DNA of 64,000 nucleotides. Source: Adiantum capillus-veneris. Taxonomy: Eukaryota; Streptophyta; Polypodiopsida; Polypodiales; Pteridaceae. Position numbers and translations under genes: made by a program. The first letter of the stretch is position 1; each line of letters opens with the position of its first letter. The notes beneath the pieces were generated by a model that searched no databases, had not been told where the DNA came from, and worked only from the letters and a program-made list of their open reading frames with translations. Positions 11,712 through 24,390 of the stretch are shown here, piece after piece. The stretch covers positions 128,695,391-128,759,390 of the forward strand of contig CM043947.1 of assembly GCA_014529385.2 (NCBI GenBank), read 5' to 3'.

Positions 11712-13725
11712 GTAAAGGTCAAATTCACAAAGTCAAAAAAAAAGAAGAGTAAATAATCGCAATTATTTATAGCAGAGTAATTGTTTCAACTTTTTGCAAA
11801 TTTAACATTATAGGCTTGAAGTATATACCAAATAGATACTCTATGTGAAATATGGGCTCATTTAAGTGCACATGATGAAAATGGTACCAGATTTAGGCTT
11901 TAGGTCTATGAAACAGTAGATGTAAAGGAATTTTGAGATTTTGAGCTCCAAATTTGTTGAAACTTGGTTAGTGGGCTTAGGACATGATGTACTTTGGTCC
12001 TATGATGGAAAAGTTGCAAATTTTTCCCATCTTGGCTAAAAAGTAAATAATCGCGATTATTAACTTTTTCATCAAAATTAACATTTCTTGGTGCAACTTG
12101 GTTCTAGGCATGGATCAAAAAATGTGACTCATAACTCAAAATTTGGCTTGCAAGGACTTCTTTGCGTTTTTTGGCAATTTTCCAAGTTATAATTGATCAT
12201 TTTGGCTCGTACTTGAAATTTGGAATGCAATAGGTGTGTACAAGTGATAGGTGAGGTGATGATGCAATTTTCAAGCCATAATATTGTAAAAGTAAATAAT
12301 CGTAATTATTTACAACAGTCAATTTTTCCTTGCAAAACTTGAAAATTTTGACCTAAACACATTCTATACACTTAAAACAAGTCCTAAATTGAATTTGGTA
12401 AAATTTGGTCTTGTCGGCATTACTTCGTGCTTTGTCAACTGTGAAATCACCGATTTTTGTGACTATATGTCCTGTAGAGTTGGTTAGTCAATTTTGAAGT
12501 TATGGACTTCTCCGCAACATAGTCCTGAAGCAGCTCATCCAATTTTGGCCCATTTGGAGTCAGTTTGACCTCGTATGTCGAATTTCACACTTTGTAGCCT
12601 TTGAGCCGTTCTTTGCTTTTCAAGGGCTTGTCTTGATTGATTTTATGAAACCAATCATATACATTGTGTATAGACCTCGTATGTGGAGTCAGAATCCAAT
12701 TCTGGCATCTGGCAAAAACCTAGCTTTTCTACTTAGGACTCCCTCTACCCTTGCCGAATGGTCGACTGTTGATATAGAAGTGTTCTATTATGTTGGGGCA
12801 TGCTACAGTTCAAGGATCATCTGATTTGGTTGAGCTGACAGGCCGCTATGGTCGATTTTTGGTCGTAGGTCTTCGTGCACTGCTCGGATTCTAGGGTTTT
12901 TTCCACGGGTTTAGACTAGCTACTGGACATACAAAATGGATCATTGATAAGTATAGAACCTACTCCTCATATCTCGTGTGAGATGGCGCTGAAAACACGC
13001 AACTGTGGACTCCAGAAAATGCGCACAAAGAGGTCAAAGAGCTCTCTCTCCAAAGGCAACAAGTAGAAATGAGGTGATTTTAGCCTACCTTGGGTATCTA
13101 TACTTGGTCTTCCCGAACCATTTTCCCCCAAATTCCCCTGTTAGTCCTACTAGGCCTTGAAATTTATGTTAGACTCAAAAAAATTCCCAATCGGATTCCT
13201 GTAGCTCATTCTACAAGAATTCTGCAAAAGTAGGTCTGGCCACCTAATTTAGGCTTCCTGCTTCCATCTGTCGATTTGATTGAAGCTTTTTTGAGCCTGC
13301 CCCCCTTGTCTTTCTGATCATCAGCATGTCTTCAGTTTTTCCATCTGAGCTCATTTGCTATTATTTATTAATTTTTGACTTTTTTATTGAAAAAAAAACA
13401 AAAACAAAATGCGCTAAAAAAGAAAAATGAAAATCCAATAATTAAGAAGATCCATTAAAAAACACAAATTTATTATTTTTTGTTGGATTTCTCAATTTTT
13501 AAATCTCAACATCAAGACAAAAGCACTATTTTTTGATGATTTTTTGATAGTATGTACACTATTTACACTCATTGGGGAGATATTATCAGAGTAAATGTCC
13601 CCTGTTGATGATATATAAGGGCATTATTAGATAATTCTGCAAAAATCACACGTTAACATCAAACTTTTTCTCCCTCTTCAAACATTGCCCTTAATTACTT
13701 AGTGCCCTTTCACCCCTCCTAGATG
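11712..13725 (-). repeat. Non-coding spacer of element M with AATAATCGCGATTATT palindromes
   Basis: No coding signal. Three palindromes of one type lie at 11749-11769, 12042-12065 and 12292-12313. They sit in diverged repeat units that share phrases such as CTCAAAATTTGGCTTGCAAGG and GCAAAACTTGAAAATTTTGACC. The outer part (about 13380-13700) is A/T-rich and matches 57100-57460 of element B in inverse orientation. This is the spacer between the post-integrase ORF and the extra ORF. Confidence 0.75.
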
Positions 13726-14920
13726 AAGTACTCCGGGACGATTGCGTACATGGGATGAACAATCGTGTCTATGCATAGCCTTGGTTGGCTCTACCATGCT
13801 TTTGAAGATCAATGCAATTCAAACCAATATGTTGTGCAAGAGTTGGGTCTTGAGTAATTAACTCAAGGGATTCTGATGTCGAGGCTCTCTGATGATGTCT
13901 TCCAAAGAGAAAATCTTGTAGCTTGTGTGCTCTTTTCTTGATTGTACCATCACGATGCTTTAGCACACTAATTGCCTGAGCTATTGGTATCAACAATGGT
14001 CGTTGCCAAGATTTTTTCCGCCATTCATATTTTCTTGGTACAGAATGTCGTGGTTGAGTCTTCTAAGACTTAACTCTCCATTGCTTGGTTGGCATTACAG
14101 TTTGCGGAGAAGATAAGTGCTCCTTTTTCTTCCAAATCTAGTTTGTGTTATGTTCCTTGATCGGAGATGCTTCTCTTTGTCTTTTGATCTTTGGAACCGT
14201 CTTTGGTATTGTCAATGATATTTTGGGCACCCAGATTTGAATCGGCTTATCCTTAAGCTGTGCTTTTGGTACCCAAATTTGCCTGACTCCTTGCATGCAA
14301 CTTGTAGCATCTACTTTCGGATGGAGAAGATTGATTGCTTCGTGGCTTGCTCTGCCTGGTAACTTCCTTTCCATTCCTCCTTGCTTGGTGTAATTGGAAC
14401 AATGAGTTGCCCGCCTTTAGGTGATAGCTTGAGCTTATTTGTATCCCAATCTGGTAGTGCCTTGTACGTCCTCATCCATCAGATTCCAAAAATCATTGTC
14501 TCATTCATGTGTTCATGTGGTAAGAATACAAAATGATGAGGACATGAAAATCCATGTATTATCACATTTAAGTTGACTACTCCCAGTGTTCGTGTGTGGG
14601 TTCTTGTTGCATCCTTTGATAGTCGCTATTCCTGTTGTCAAAGACTGACTTGTTGCTTTCTTGTACGTGGAATAAATGATTGCATTTACTAGAGCTCCTG
14701 TGTTGACCAATGCATTTGTGCTATGATTTTTTAGCTATACTTTGTTGAGAAGGTCCATTCCATCTAACCATTCATCATCTATTGACACTACATCTTTCTG
14801 CAATTCCCATTGTCGGTCATCTATTTCCAATGTGTTGATGGGAATAGGTATTTGTTGATTCTTGAGAGCAGCTTTCCTTTTGAGTATGCGAAGCCGAGAT
14901 TCCTCCTAGGCTTCATCAAT
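13726..14920 (-). pseudogene. Second retropepsin-like domain and tail, element M (after integrase)
   Basis: Collinear with 55960-57095 of element B. Reading leftwards: the protease-like motif ALVNTGALVNAI then YSTYKKATSQ (14710-14630), a CNKNP..TNTGSSQL segment, IWVPKAQLKDKPIQIWVPK (about 14270-14220), and KHRDGTIKKRAHKLQDFLFGR (about 13950-13890), followed by SLELITQDPTLAQHIGLNCIDL. In retropepsins the core is D-T/S-G; here the first residue reads N, so catalysis is unlikely in this copy. Stops interrupt the frame. It follows integrase and is additional to the usual protease upstream of RT. Confidence 0.75.
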
Positions 14921-15187
14921 AACCTGCTATCATTTTATCTTCCTTTGCTTAGCTGCATGCATCCTTTCTAGCAATTCATTGGTTAGTCGCAAATTGTACT
15001 TCTTTACATGACATCCACTAATCCAGCTAGCCATTGGTTCACCATCTAGGGTGGATAACTTAACTGCTCCACTTGGAGATACATTTTCAATGATAAACGA
15101 TCCGTTTTCCTTTTTCTTAAACTTGGGAATGTGTTTCTTAAGGAATAGACTAGAACTAAGTCCCCTTTTTTGAAGATTTTTGTAATT
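14921..15187 (-). pseudogene. Integrase C-terminal tail of element M, cut by element A
   Basis: Reads (minus) NLQKRGLSSSLFLKKHIPKFKKK, then GSFIIENVSPSGAVKLSTLDGEPMA and KKYNLRLTNELLERM, nearly identical to 55620-55850 in element B. The match stops at 15188, where the TGTTAGCAG start of the element A LTR begins. The rest of M (RT, protease, gag and 5' LTR) would lie beyond A and is not in this window. Confidence 0.85.
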
Positions 15188-16099
15188 TGTTAGCAGCAGC
15201 AAGCTAACGCGGATACCATTTTTCGGAGTTCTCTTTGTAAAACACTTATTATTTTAATAAATCGAGAATATTGTAACTCCTATTTTCTTGGATAAACTTT
15301 GTAATTAATGAGCTGGGGCTACAAGCTTCCAGACTGTATCAGCATGTCATTACCCATCTTTGGTAGAACTCCCAGATTATTAGTTTTGACCACCAAAAAC
15401 CTTGGCTAAGGTATAAAAGCCAATTTTTGTAAGTTTTGGATAATGAAACACACAGCGTGAGCTAACGGCGCTCACTCCTCTCCTTCTCCCACTTCCTACT
15501 ACCTCCGCGGTTGTCACATTGTAGTCGCGTTTGTTGCATATAACCGTAGGTAAGAGCTCTACGCATTGACGTAAGCAGTTTACAGTAATTCGTATATTTT
15601 GGCGTTGCCGACCCGCGGTCTAATTTTATTATAATTAGGAATTTACACTTTCAAATCAAAAACTAAGCATAGGCGGGGTATTGGGACATCATTGCTAAGC
15701 ATTTAGATGCATTCTGGGTCGAAAAACAACTAGGTCAAAAATCCACTGATGTTAATAATCGTGATTTTGGAACTTGACCCAAAGTGGGGTTTGAGACCAT
15801 AAGCATGTGTGATTAGGTCTTATAAACATGTCCTGGAAGTTTTGTTACATTTGGATGTCATTTGATGTTGTAACAGATGTGATTTGTTTGCCGATGAGCG
15901 ATTCGCTTTTAATGATTTCAGCCACTTGAGTGTAGCTTGAGTTGATGAGAGTTGTTAGTTGTTTTCCAAGAGATTTACACCCTCTTGTATCCCATATACA
16001 CTAGTCGAGTCAGCTTCATCCCATGGATTGACAAATTAATCGTGGTTCTCGCTAATACTGCAATAAGATAGGATGGTGAGGTTAGACATGCGTCCCACA
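15188..16099 (+). repeat. 5' LTR of giant gypsy element A
   Basis: Starts TGTTAGCAGCAGCAAGC and ends GCGTCCCACA, 912 bp, with a TATA box (TATAAAAG, 15412-15419) about 225 bp in. A primer-site-like sequence follows at once, so this is a 5' LTR. A palindrome half (TTAATAATCGTGATT) lies near 15755. The flank 15183-15187 (TAATT) is the likely target duplication; its partner is absent because the 3' end of A is lost at 45670. Confidence 0.88.
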
Positions 16100-16120
16100 T
16101 TTTTCGCTTCCGGGGACTGA
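16100..16120 (+). other. Degenerate primer binding site of element A
   Basis: Directly after the LTR end. It aligns with the better kept site at 46211-46230 (TTTGGCGCCGTTGCTGGGGA), the type of primer site complementary to the 3' end of tRNA-Asp and common in Athila/Tat elements. Here several bases have changed (TTTTTCGCTTCCGGGGACT). Confidence 0.7.
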
Positions 16121-18090
16121 AGAGACCTAAACTAGGGAAAAACATGAGCATCTTGTGAAGTTATCCTTTAACTTCCTCTAGGATCGCCTGAAGTTCAAAA
16201 CTTTCTTTTAGAAACCCCATAACTTAAGATTATCGTTTTTTGTTGTGTAGAGGTAGCTTGGAGGTAATTGTACTTGCTGAGTGCCTTTAGAATTGTAGGA
16301 TTGTAGAAATAGATAAGGATTTGGAGGATGATTGGTAGACGAGACAAGTTTTAAGATCAGTGCTCAAAAAACCATAAAAGACAAGAAAACGAGTGTTTGT
16401 GGACACTTTCCACAATCCCATTGCATCAAAATCTAGAGTAGGATCCGAGGTGGATTTAAGAACATTTCTCTGTCTCAAAGAATCAAGTGTGAGTTGTTAT
16501 TGGAAGTTGTAGAATTTCAGGTCTACAGCTAAAAATAGCACGAAAAGACTCGAAACCACTCAATCCAACCAAAGAGTAAGCTTAAAAGTTGTCTAGAAAC
16601 TAATTGGTAAGCTCAAGGACATTTAAAGGTAAAAATTTCAAGAGTTGGCCAAAACTCATATTATTTACCTTTTCTTGACATTTTAGGCCAAATTAAGTTT
16701 TGACTTGATCCATAGGCTTAAAATAGCTCATGTAAAGACTGTCCTTGAAAAAATTGCAAAAAAGTATTCATTTCAAGGCTGAAGTTAATAATCGTGATTA
16801 TTAACTCTCAGCTCAGATTTGACCAAGGTTCATACCATTGACTCATTTGCATGTGTAAAAACAACTTTTGTAAAGGCCCAAAAGATTTGGATCACTCAAC
16901 TGGCAAAACATTGGGTTAAAACTAAAGTTTGTACTGACTTTTTGAATCTTGAGTGTAAATTGGGAAAAACATTGTGCAAACTTGTTGAAAATTGATCCAT
17001 AGGCTTATATTGATGTGATAAACATGTGTAGATGCTTAGTTGACCAAAAAGATGCAAAAAGTTACCAGAAGTAAATAATCGCGAGTATTTACATCTGTCC
17101 TATTTTTCAACCCTTTTCACCAAGTCAGCATACCACTAGTTTTACCATGTTGTAATAAGCCCACAAACCAAATTTGGTAAGATTTGGATCACTGGATTGG
17201 AAATTGTGACCAAATTTGTAAAGTTAGTCTACGGACAGAAAATTGATGACCATTTGACAAAAAATAGTCCAAACTTGATGAAATTTGTCTAGTTACCTTA
17301 ACCTGAGTTGCTTAACAGATCTGTGTCAAAGTTGGGTCAAAAAGTGTAAAAATTTAGTTGGAGTAAATAATTGCGATTATTTACATTTGCTTCAAAACTT
17401 GACGATTTTACACATTTGAGTATACCACAAGGTCAAGCATATCAAGTAGACCTCACAAACCAATTTTGGTGAAATTTGGATCACAAAAGTGAGACTTAAG
17501 CCAGATTCTTGAAATCAGATTCTGCAGACACAAAACAGTTAATAAACTTGATCATATTTTTTCCAAACTTGTTGAAACTTGTCCAGGGACTTTAACAAGT
17601 TGTATACTTGCCAAACCAATCCAACTAGTGCCAAAAACTAGAAAAAGTAAATAATCGCGATTATTTACTACTGCTAGTTTGGGACACCACTTTTGACTTT
17701 TGAACTTGTATAGTGCTAGACCAATATAATACGAAGCCACCGAGCAATTTTGGATTCAATCGGATCCAAATTGGTACATGTTCACTCAGTTTCAGGTTGC
17801 ACATTAAACCTTTGATTTTTTTGGCTAAAATCGAATCTAAAAGTTAGGTTGACTCCCATAACTCAATTTGAAGTGATACACATAGACCCATCACAAGAGT
17901 TAGCAAAAACTCTACGATCTTTATAGAAGAATAACTAACTTGATCAAATTGTACAGGAATCAGGTTGCAGACAAGGAATCAGTGGCTTGACAGAAAGTTG
18001 AAATCAAATTAAGTGGAAATTGACGACAAGTCAATCCAAAGGTAAGTACTCTAACCAGGGCTTCATAAGTCTATATGAACCTTAGATCTG
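16121..18090 (+). repeat. Leader of element A: diverged ~285-bp repeats, each with a palindrome
   Basis: No coding signal. Four palindromes lie at 16783-16806, 17071-17092, 17363-17384 and 17646-17669; centre spacings are about 287, 292 and 284 bp. The last is a perfect 24-bp palindrome (half AGTAAATAATCG plus its reverse complement). Between them the same phrases recur in the same order, e.g. CAAACCAA(A/T)TTTGGT then AAATTTGGATCAC, and CAAACTTG(T/A)TGAAA then TAACAAGTTG-like words. The leader is thus a short array of degenerate tandem units. Confidence 0.82.
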
Positions 18091-18099
18091 GTCGTGTAC

Positions 18100-21000
18100 T
18101 AGGAAATCAGGGCATAGTTGGGGAAACCTCTAGTAGAGTATCCACTGAAGACAGCGTGAATCAAGGCAATTCCTTGCACACAATTCTTGAAGAATTCTTA
18201 AACACTTTTTCAGATTCAACATTTGAAATATCTTCTTAATTGACTCACTCGGAAACCGGAACGACAATGCGCTATAAGCATATACTCTCTTTTTACAAGG
18301 CTAACCGCCATGGAGCCCAGGTTTACTTGGACCCTAATGAGGAGTATGCTATTCTCATTGATGACCATGGTATTGAGTTCGAAGAAGAGATTAGGGCAAA
18401 CAAACAAGGAAAAATGTACATGGATAGAAAAGGAACTCAGTATGTACAGAAAAACCATGATGTGGTAGATAAATGGGGACTAGAAGTGAACACCATAATC
18501 CCAGATATGTTAGCAAAAGAAGGACCACCAACTTTAGAATTTGAGGGATATGATCAAGTAGATTTGAAGCCTCTAAGACGGCTTAGTACGGCCAAGGATC
18601 GGAGTCTATTTTTGGGAAGATAGAAATATAAAAGATCTTCTATGGACTTCGCATGCCAAACCAGGATAACTAACGGCCATGAAGATCATTTATATCTTCA
18701 AGATCAAAGATAAGGGATCAATAGATTTACCAACCTACCTGTTTAGGGATTGTTATAACAACAACTTTGTTATGATGACTCTTGAGGATATAGAGAAAAC
18801 CAAATACCAAGGGTATTCCATAAGGGCTTGGATATTGGGACAAGGACCAGAAACAATTCCAAGAGATAAACACCGTGAGAGATCATCTTAGAGAATATAA
18901 AGAAACCAAAAACCACCTCATCGCGTAGAAAACCCAGGGGATTCACTCTATATACAAAACGGGACGCCACCTGCGAGCCGACATTTTAGATAAAACCCCT
19001 ATATACGACTCATATTCAAGAATATGACCCCCCTTTCCATGCTTATATGATAATCAATGAAGAAAACTATCATACCCCTATCTTACATATATAATTTAGG
19101 TCTAACATGATTTAATTGAGTAAATCTAGTCAAAGAGCGTGTAGCACAGTGACTGACAACATACTAAGAAACCATTTCTATTTGATAACTAGATGTACCC
19201 TCAATGCATCTTAGTTTGACTTTCAAACTATGTATCCAATCAGCTTGCACTCTGGCTACTCGTCCATTTCTCACCCATCCAAAGCTGGTGTAAATCAACC
19301 CTTGACCTACTCTAAATAAACCCTTATATATGATTGGCTTGATGCAAAATTTAATGTGTGACTGATAAAAATATTCCCCAGAACTCATCCAAGTTCTAGT
19401 GCACACGAGTAACTAATCATTACAAGTAATCAGGCCTGATTATTCCCCCCCCCCCCCCCGCCGTGCCCCCTTAAATATGATACCCCCTTCCTTATTTTTA
19501 TGCTAGGGAGATAAATTATTGGGGGAGGGGGTAATTTATACGCTTATGTAGCCTGTAAAAAAAAACCCCTCCCTTGCACTTACATGGTGCAGTAAGTTTT
19601 CCATGGTGAATCCCCCGGGGTAGAAAACCGGGTGACACTAAGGCCAGTCCAGGGCTACATGAGTCACTATTTCCAACAGAATGGTTTGAAGGACTCCCAA
19701 CAGGACCAACTGACAGGAGACCGGGAGTTGAACCAGACAGACGCGTCAGACCAACTGATTTTCACAAATGGGTCAGAAAATACAGTGGATCAGGGGATCC
19801 ATACAACCACTTAGCAAGCTTTAAGAAAGTGCTAAGAGCATAATGTATATTCGATTTCCATACTCAATTCAAGGGGTTTGGAATGACATTAGAAGGAAAA
19901 ACATTGACATGGTTCGAAAACATTCCACCAAGGTCAATCATGGACTTGAACACATTAGCTCAAGGATTTGTAGCTGCTTGTTCCAAAACGGGGATCAAAC
20001 ATAATACGGTACCTCAAACCTACAGCTTTAAACAGAAACATGTTGAACCCGTTATGGATTGTGCAAATCGAATGAAACAATACATTTCCATATGTCCAGG
20101 GCCATAGATACCTGCAGAAGAACGATTGGTCTCATTGTTCCTAGAGGGAATGCTAAACAAAGAACTTCATACTAAACTATATAGCAAGAAGCACACAACC
20201 CTAGAAGAGCGTGTAATGGATGCGATTGACTTAGGAGACAATTGTGATATTTTCAACGAAGAAGATGTCCCTAAGGATAACCAAAGCGAGAAAATGGCAT
20301 CCACTAAAGTAGCAAAGGTGGGAACAGCTGCTCTGTAGCACCACTTTCAACCATAGAAGATATGATCAAAAGGATGAACAACATGCAAAAAGCACCTATG
20401 AGGGGGCCATGATAAGGGATACCTCAACTGGGACAACCTATTAGGCCACAAAAATGGTGTGCAATCGAGGGTAAATGGACCAACCATGAGACTAACGAGT
20501 GCCATTACCGACCAAAGTATGATGGGAATGTTCAGTACATGCCTATGAGGCCACAAGGACAATCCATGTACAGATATCAGCCTAATATGGTCCAAGCTCA
20601 AAGACCACCAATGGGTATGGAAAGACCTCAACCTGTGTTGGGTCAACAACATCCGTATCCAGGACATAACGGAGTGTGCGTAAAGTACATGCACTCTGAA
20701 GGAGTCATAGATGAACAAGAATTAGCGCCTATTACGCCCTATGCAGAGTCTAGCCCATCTATAGTAATGGTAGAAGGACATTGTTATAATTCACGTCCAT
20801 CACCAATGGAAGAAACCGTGACTTATGCTCCAACAGAGCTCGCACCAATGTATTATGTAGCTAATCAAGGTGTCATACCTCCTATGATGAGACCCATGAT
20901 TGAGCCAATAACGGAAAATTGTCACAACTGTGGTACAAATGATCATTGGAAAAATGAATGTCCAGAGCCAGACAAAAACCTCAAGCCAGCTGAAGCCTAT

Positions 21001-21535
21001 TGTATACAATGTTGCAAAAATGGAGGACATTTTCCAGAAGATTGTCCTAAAAATCCCTTAAACAAAGATAAAACAGTAGTAAACGTAGTCCAAAAGATAC
21101 CTTGTAGCTCATCAGAGAGTGAACCGGTTGTTCCAATCAAGGTAATCATTAGAGCCAAGGCCAAGAAAAAGAAACACAACTCCTCTCATGATTTGGAAAA
21201 AATGAAAGTTTCCTCTCAAAGAATCAAAAGAAGTAGAAGCAAAAGATATGAGATGAGAAAACAAAAACAACGGGTTAAAATCGAGGAGAAAGAAAAAAAG
21301 CTATTCTAGGAAAAGTTTAAAGAAACTGGAAGTGAAATCAAGGAAACAACCGTGAAATCTGGAGGATCCATTCTGGTTGATAAAAGTTTTGAGCCTATTA
21401 ATGCCGCCTTGGATGCCTACCGAGCAGGACTTAAAGTAGACGAAAACATGGAAAACAAATGGAAAAATTATCCTTCTCCAGACATGGAAGCAGCTAAGCT
21501 TGAAGCTTATCATCATTTGGTAAGAATCAGGTAGG
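18100..21535 (+). pseudogene. gag: gag of element A (capsid and two zinc knuckles), interrupted by a MITE
   Basis: Would build the virus-like particle and bind template RNA. Segments in order: an N-terminal domain (THSETGTTMRYKHILSFYK, from 18240, then VYLDPNEEYAI), a second block (MKIIYIFKIKDKGSIDLP, from 18679), capsid-like retrotransposon-Gag homology (WFENIPPRSIMDLNTLAQGF at about 19910, through EERLVSLFLEGMLNKELH at about 20130), a P/Q/M-rich linker, and two CCHC knuckles: CHNCGTNDHWKNEC (about 20919) and CIQCCKNGGHFPEDC (about 21000). A K/R-rich tail follows (21150-21305). Stops and frameshifts break it, and a 687-bp MITE splits it at 18933. Element B carries the same protein at 48043-51063. 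Confidence 0.85.
18933..19619. mobile_element. MITE in the gag gene of element A
   Basis: A 687-bp insert absent from the same place in element B (near 49016). Terminal inverted repeats of about 14 bp match at 13 positions (CCCAGGGGATTCAC at the left; reverse complement of the right end CCCGGGGGATTCAC). The flanking sequence GTAGAAAA is duplicated (18925-18932 and 19620-19627; up to 10 bp can be counted). An 8-10 bp duplication suggests a hAT- or Mutator-type parent. It has no coding capacity; inside are a C-homopolymer near 19446 and repeated GATA..ACCCC(T/C) words. Confidence 0.82.
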
Positions 21536-22161
21536 AAATGCTAGAAAAACAAAAACCCAAGCTTGAAAGTATTGCAAAACCTGAAGAGCTTGTGCTAGGA
21601 GACAATCAAGAAAAATCAGATGTGGTGGTATAACCCTACCTTGAAACAAAAGAACCAAAACTTATAGTGCCGGATAGCGAAGATGCCTTAGACGGAATTC
21701 CATTTGTAGAGGAAGACTGGCCAGGACACTTATGGAAAAAAGTTAGAGAGATTTCAATGATGGGAGCCTAACTCTAAAGTCAGCTCCTATAGAGGAAGTT
21801 TGGTTAGACAACCTACCTTCTGATATGAATATGGATGTACAATCCTTGTACAGGGATTGCGGATTTGAAGCTTCAGGAATGTCAAAAACATAGACGTTGA
21901 AAAAATTACCCTCTAACTTAGGAGATAACGAAGATGAATCCATAATGTGTAAGACCACTCAAGTAAAAAGAGTTGAACAGACCCTAGAAGTAGACAACAT
22001 TCATTCAATCATGTCTACACCCATCCAATCACTCTTACCTTGGGAGAACTGTTAAAACTCAGACCATACTTATGGAATGATCTACAAGAAACCCTAGAGA
22101 AGGTGGGGATAACTGGGCTAATCTCAAAAATTTTGGAAAATTTGAAAAACAAAATGGACAA

Positions 22162-22882
22162 CAAAGAGATTTGATATGTTCCCATGAACAAAGTTGGAGA
22201 ATATTACGAAAGGGAAGAAGCAAACACCACCCTTCCTGTGAAATATAATGACATTGAAACCATAGCAATCCTGGATAGTGGAGCAGGCATAGCCATAGCC
22301 ACAAAAGCAGTATGGGAATCCTGGGGACAACTAGCAACCATTAGACAAATTCAAATGAAATTGCAATTGGCTGACGAACATATTGAAAGACCATTAGGGA
22401 TGCTTGAAAAAGTGATAGTTAATTCCTGTGGGATTGAGATTCAACACACTTTTTCCATAGTAGACTTTGGAAAAAAACTCAATTATGTAATCATATGGGG
22501 AAGACCTTTCATGCAACAAGTACATCTTATCCAAGATTGGGGAACTAATTACTTGTACTTGAAGCAAGTGGGATCGATAACAAGTGTAAATCTAAAAGAT
22601 CACACTTATAGAGATGTATTGAAAACACCCATACAAGAGTTTGATTCAGTCTCTTCGGCTGAAACAAATCTTCCTTCGTGGTTAAACCAAGACACTCCTA
22701 TTTGGATGTGTGGAGCTTCAGAAAATGGAAGTTTAAAACAAAAAGAATATATCCTGGAAAGGGACTGCACGGACGAAGCCTATGTACCTGAACCCTTTCC
22801 AGAGCATTTGTTTGAGCCATTTGAGTGGACTCCAACTTTAGTGACAATGGATGTATGTGTGAATACGTCTTTGCCTACTTAA
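22162..22882 (+). pseudogene. Retropepsin (aspartic protease) of element A
   Basis: Would cleave the Gag-Pol polyprotein. The 232-codon frame starting at 22184 holds the active-site motif IAILDSGAGIAIATKAVW (about 22258-22311), preceded by NTTLPVKYNDIET and followed by the flap-like region and a C-terminal LNYVIIWGRPFMQQV, which matches the usual ILGRPF-type motif. The protein continues as KDHTYRDVLKTPIQEF and on to a linker. Among the better preserved parts of A. It sits between gag and RT as in standard gypsy elements; catalytic D-S-G is intact. Confidence 0.85.
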
Positions 22883-24119
22883 TTTTGCAATGAGGATGGC
22901 TACGACATAATTTCCATCCAAATGATTTCAATCCTCAATATTGAAGATGAAGATAAGGAACCCAAGGACTTGATGAAAGCTCAACAAGTCTTTTCAGACC
23001 TCTACTATGATGCAACAGATGAGTTAGATGAACACTCAACTACCTCAGAAGGTTCGGGGTAAGAAAAAGAACATATGAGAGCTAAGCTACTCCTTAAAGG
23101 AGGGGAGGAAAAGTTTTTTGAATTTCCCAACCAGAAATCAAGAAGACAAAAATGGTATAGACAAAAAATAAACACCAGAAACGTGAAAACACGACCTATG
23201 TCATCCGTTTCCAACAGAATACAATTCCTGATGCAGATACAGGCAAATGATTGTGTCAATGACAAAATCACTGGTAGATATCCTTCAAACAAAAATCTAG
23301 AAATGTCTAAAACATCGAGAAATTCAAGGAAGGATACCCAAGAAAACCCACAGAATAAGAAACCAATCATGACACGAGTCGAGCGGAAAAAGAAATATCA
23401 AGAGTTGAAAAATTCTCTAAAGGATATATATACGACTGAAATGGAAACCACAGGAGAGGATGGTAAGGATGTAATGAGCGTTCCATCCCATTATAAAAAG
23501 TATACTCTCCAAGATCCAAAAATCATAGTCAAACAACCTATTAGGGAATTACGGAAACAGGGTGAGTCCTACTAAGGGCCTGAAAATGCTAAAAAGATAG
23601 AACTGTCTGAACCAGGAGAAGAGCCTAGACCTGCTTACATTGCGAATGACCTAACAGAAGAAGAAGAAGAGCTTTTCCTAAGCTTGCTAAAAGAATACCG
23701 AGATATCTTCTCTTGATCTTACAAGGATCTCAACGGTGTTGATCCAGAAATCTGTCAACATACCATATCCATGAGCGATGATGTGAAACCAAGTAGACAA
23801 AGGCCATACACGTATAATAAAACATTTTCCAGGAAGATAAAAGAAGAGATTGAAAAACTAAAAGAAGCCAAATTCATTTACGAAATTGAACACACAGATT
23901 GGGTGTCTCCAATTGTGGTAGTACCCAAGAAGAATGGAAAATTGCGAGTGTGTGTGAATCTCAAAAAAGTGAATGCAGCTACCATTAGAGACAACTTTCC
24001 TCTTCCAATCACCGAGCATGTTTTAGAACAATTTACAAAAAAGAAGCTTACAGTTTCTTAGATGGCTTTTCAGGATACAATCAACTTCTGGTTGACTCAA
24101 AAGATCAACATAGAACCGC
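22883..24119 (+). pseudogene. Protease-RT linker and N-terminal RT of element A, interrupted by CACTA-1
   Basis: A lysine-rich linker (MTRVERKKKYQELKNSLKD, about 23370) leads to the RT start: SDDVKPSRQRPYTYNKTF (from 23771), EIEKLKEAKFIYEIEHTDWVSPIVVVPKKNGKLRVCV (about 23850-23955) and AATIRDNFPLPITEHVLE. These are the RT fingers motifs of Tat-type gypsy elements. A frameshift lies just after (near 24045). The reading stops at 24119, where CACTA-1 starts, and resumes at 44150 after removal of one copy of CGC. Confidence 0.88.
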
Positions 24120-24390
24120 CACTACAAGAGGTTGTGTGCTCTTGTGATGCTGTTAGCGATAGAAATACATTGGGTTTTTATAATCCTCGACGTCGCTAAG
24201 ACCGTCGCTAACAGCGTCGATACGGGAACGACGCTATTAGTGTCGCTATATGCATTGATATATAGTGACGCAGATAGCGATGCAGATAACGACGCTAATA
24301 GCGATGTTTATAGGACATCTTTAGCGACGTTTATAGCGACGTTGCAGAGCCTTATATAGCGACAATCATAGCGACTCTCAAGGGAAAAAA
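24120..24390. repeat. TIR and subterminal repeats, 3' (TNPA-side) end of CACTA-1
   Basis: After the CACTACAAGAGG terminus, short motifs of the type TAGCGACG / CGTCGCTA occur more than a dozen times in both orientations up to about 24385. In En/Spm elements such subterminal motifs bind the TNPA protein. The open frame covering 24132-24359 is a by-product of these repeats. Confidence 0.88.

Noticed and set aside
11740-17670. Regularly spaced palindromes resembling a CRISPR array
   Set aside because: Eukaryotic repeat elements; units are about 285 bp, diverged, and spacers are themselves homologous.
19446-19461. C-homopolymer as an assembly gap or error
   Set aside because: It lies within the MITE, which has other C-rich runs; it may vary in length but nothing suggests a misjoin.
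24132-24359. 75-codon frame with SDADSDADNDANSD repeats
   Set aside because: Product of the TAGCGACG subterminal repeats of CACTA-1.
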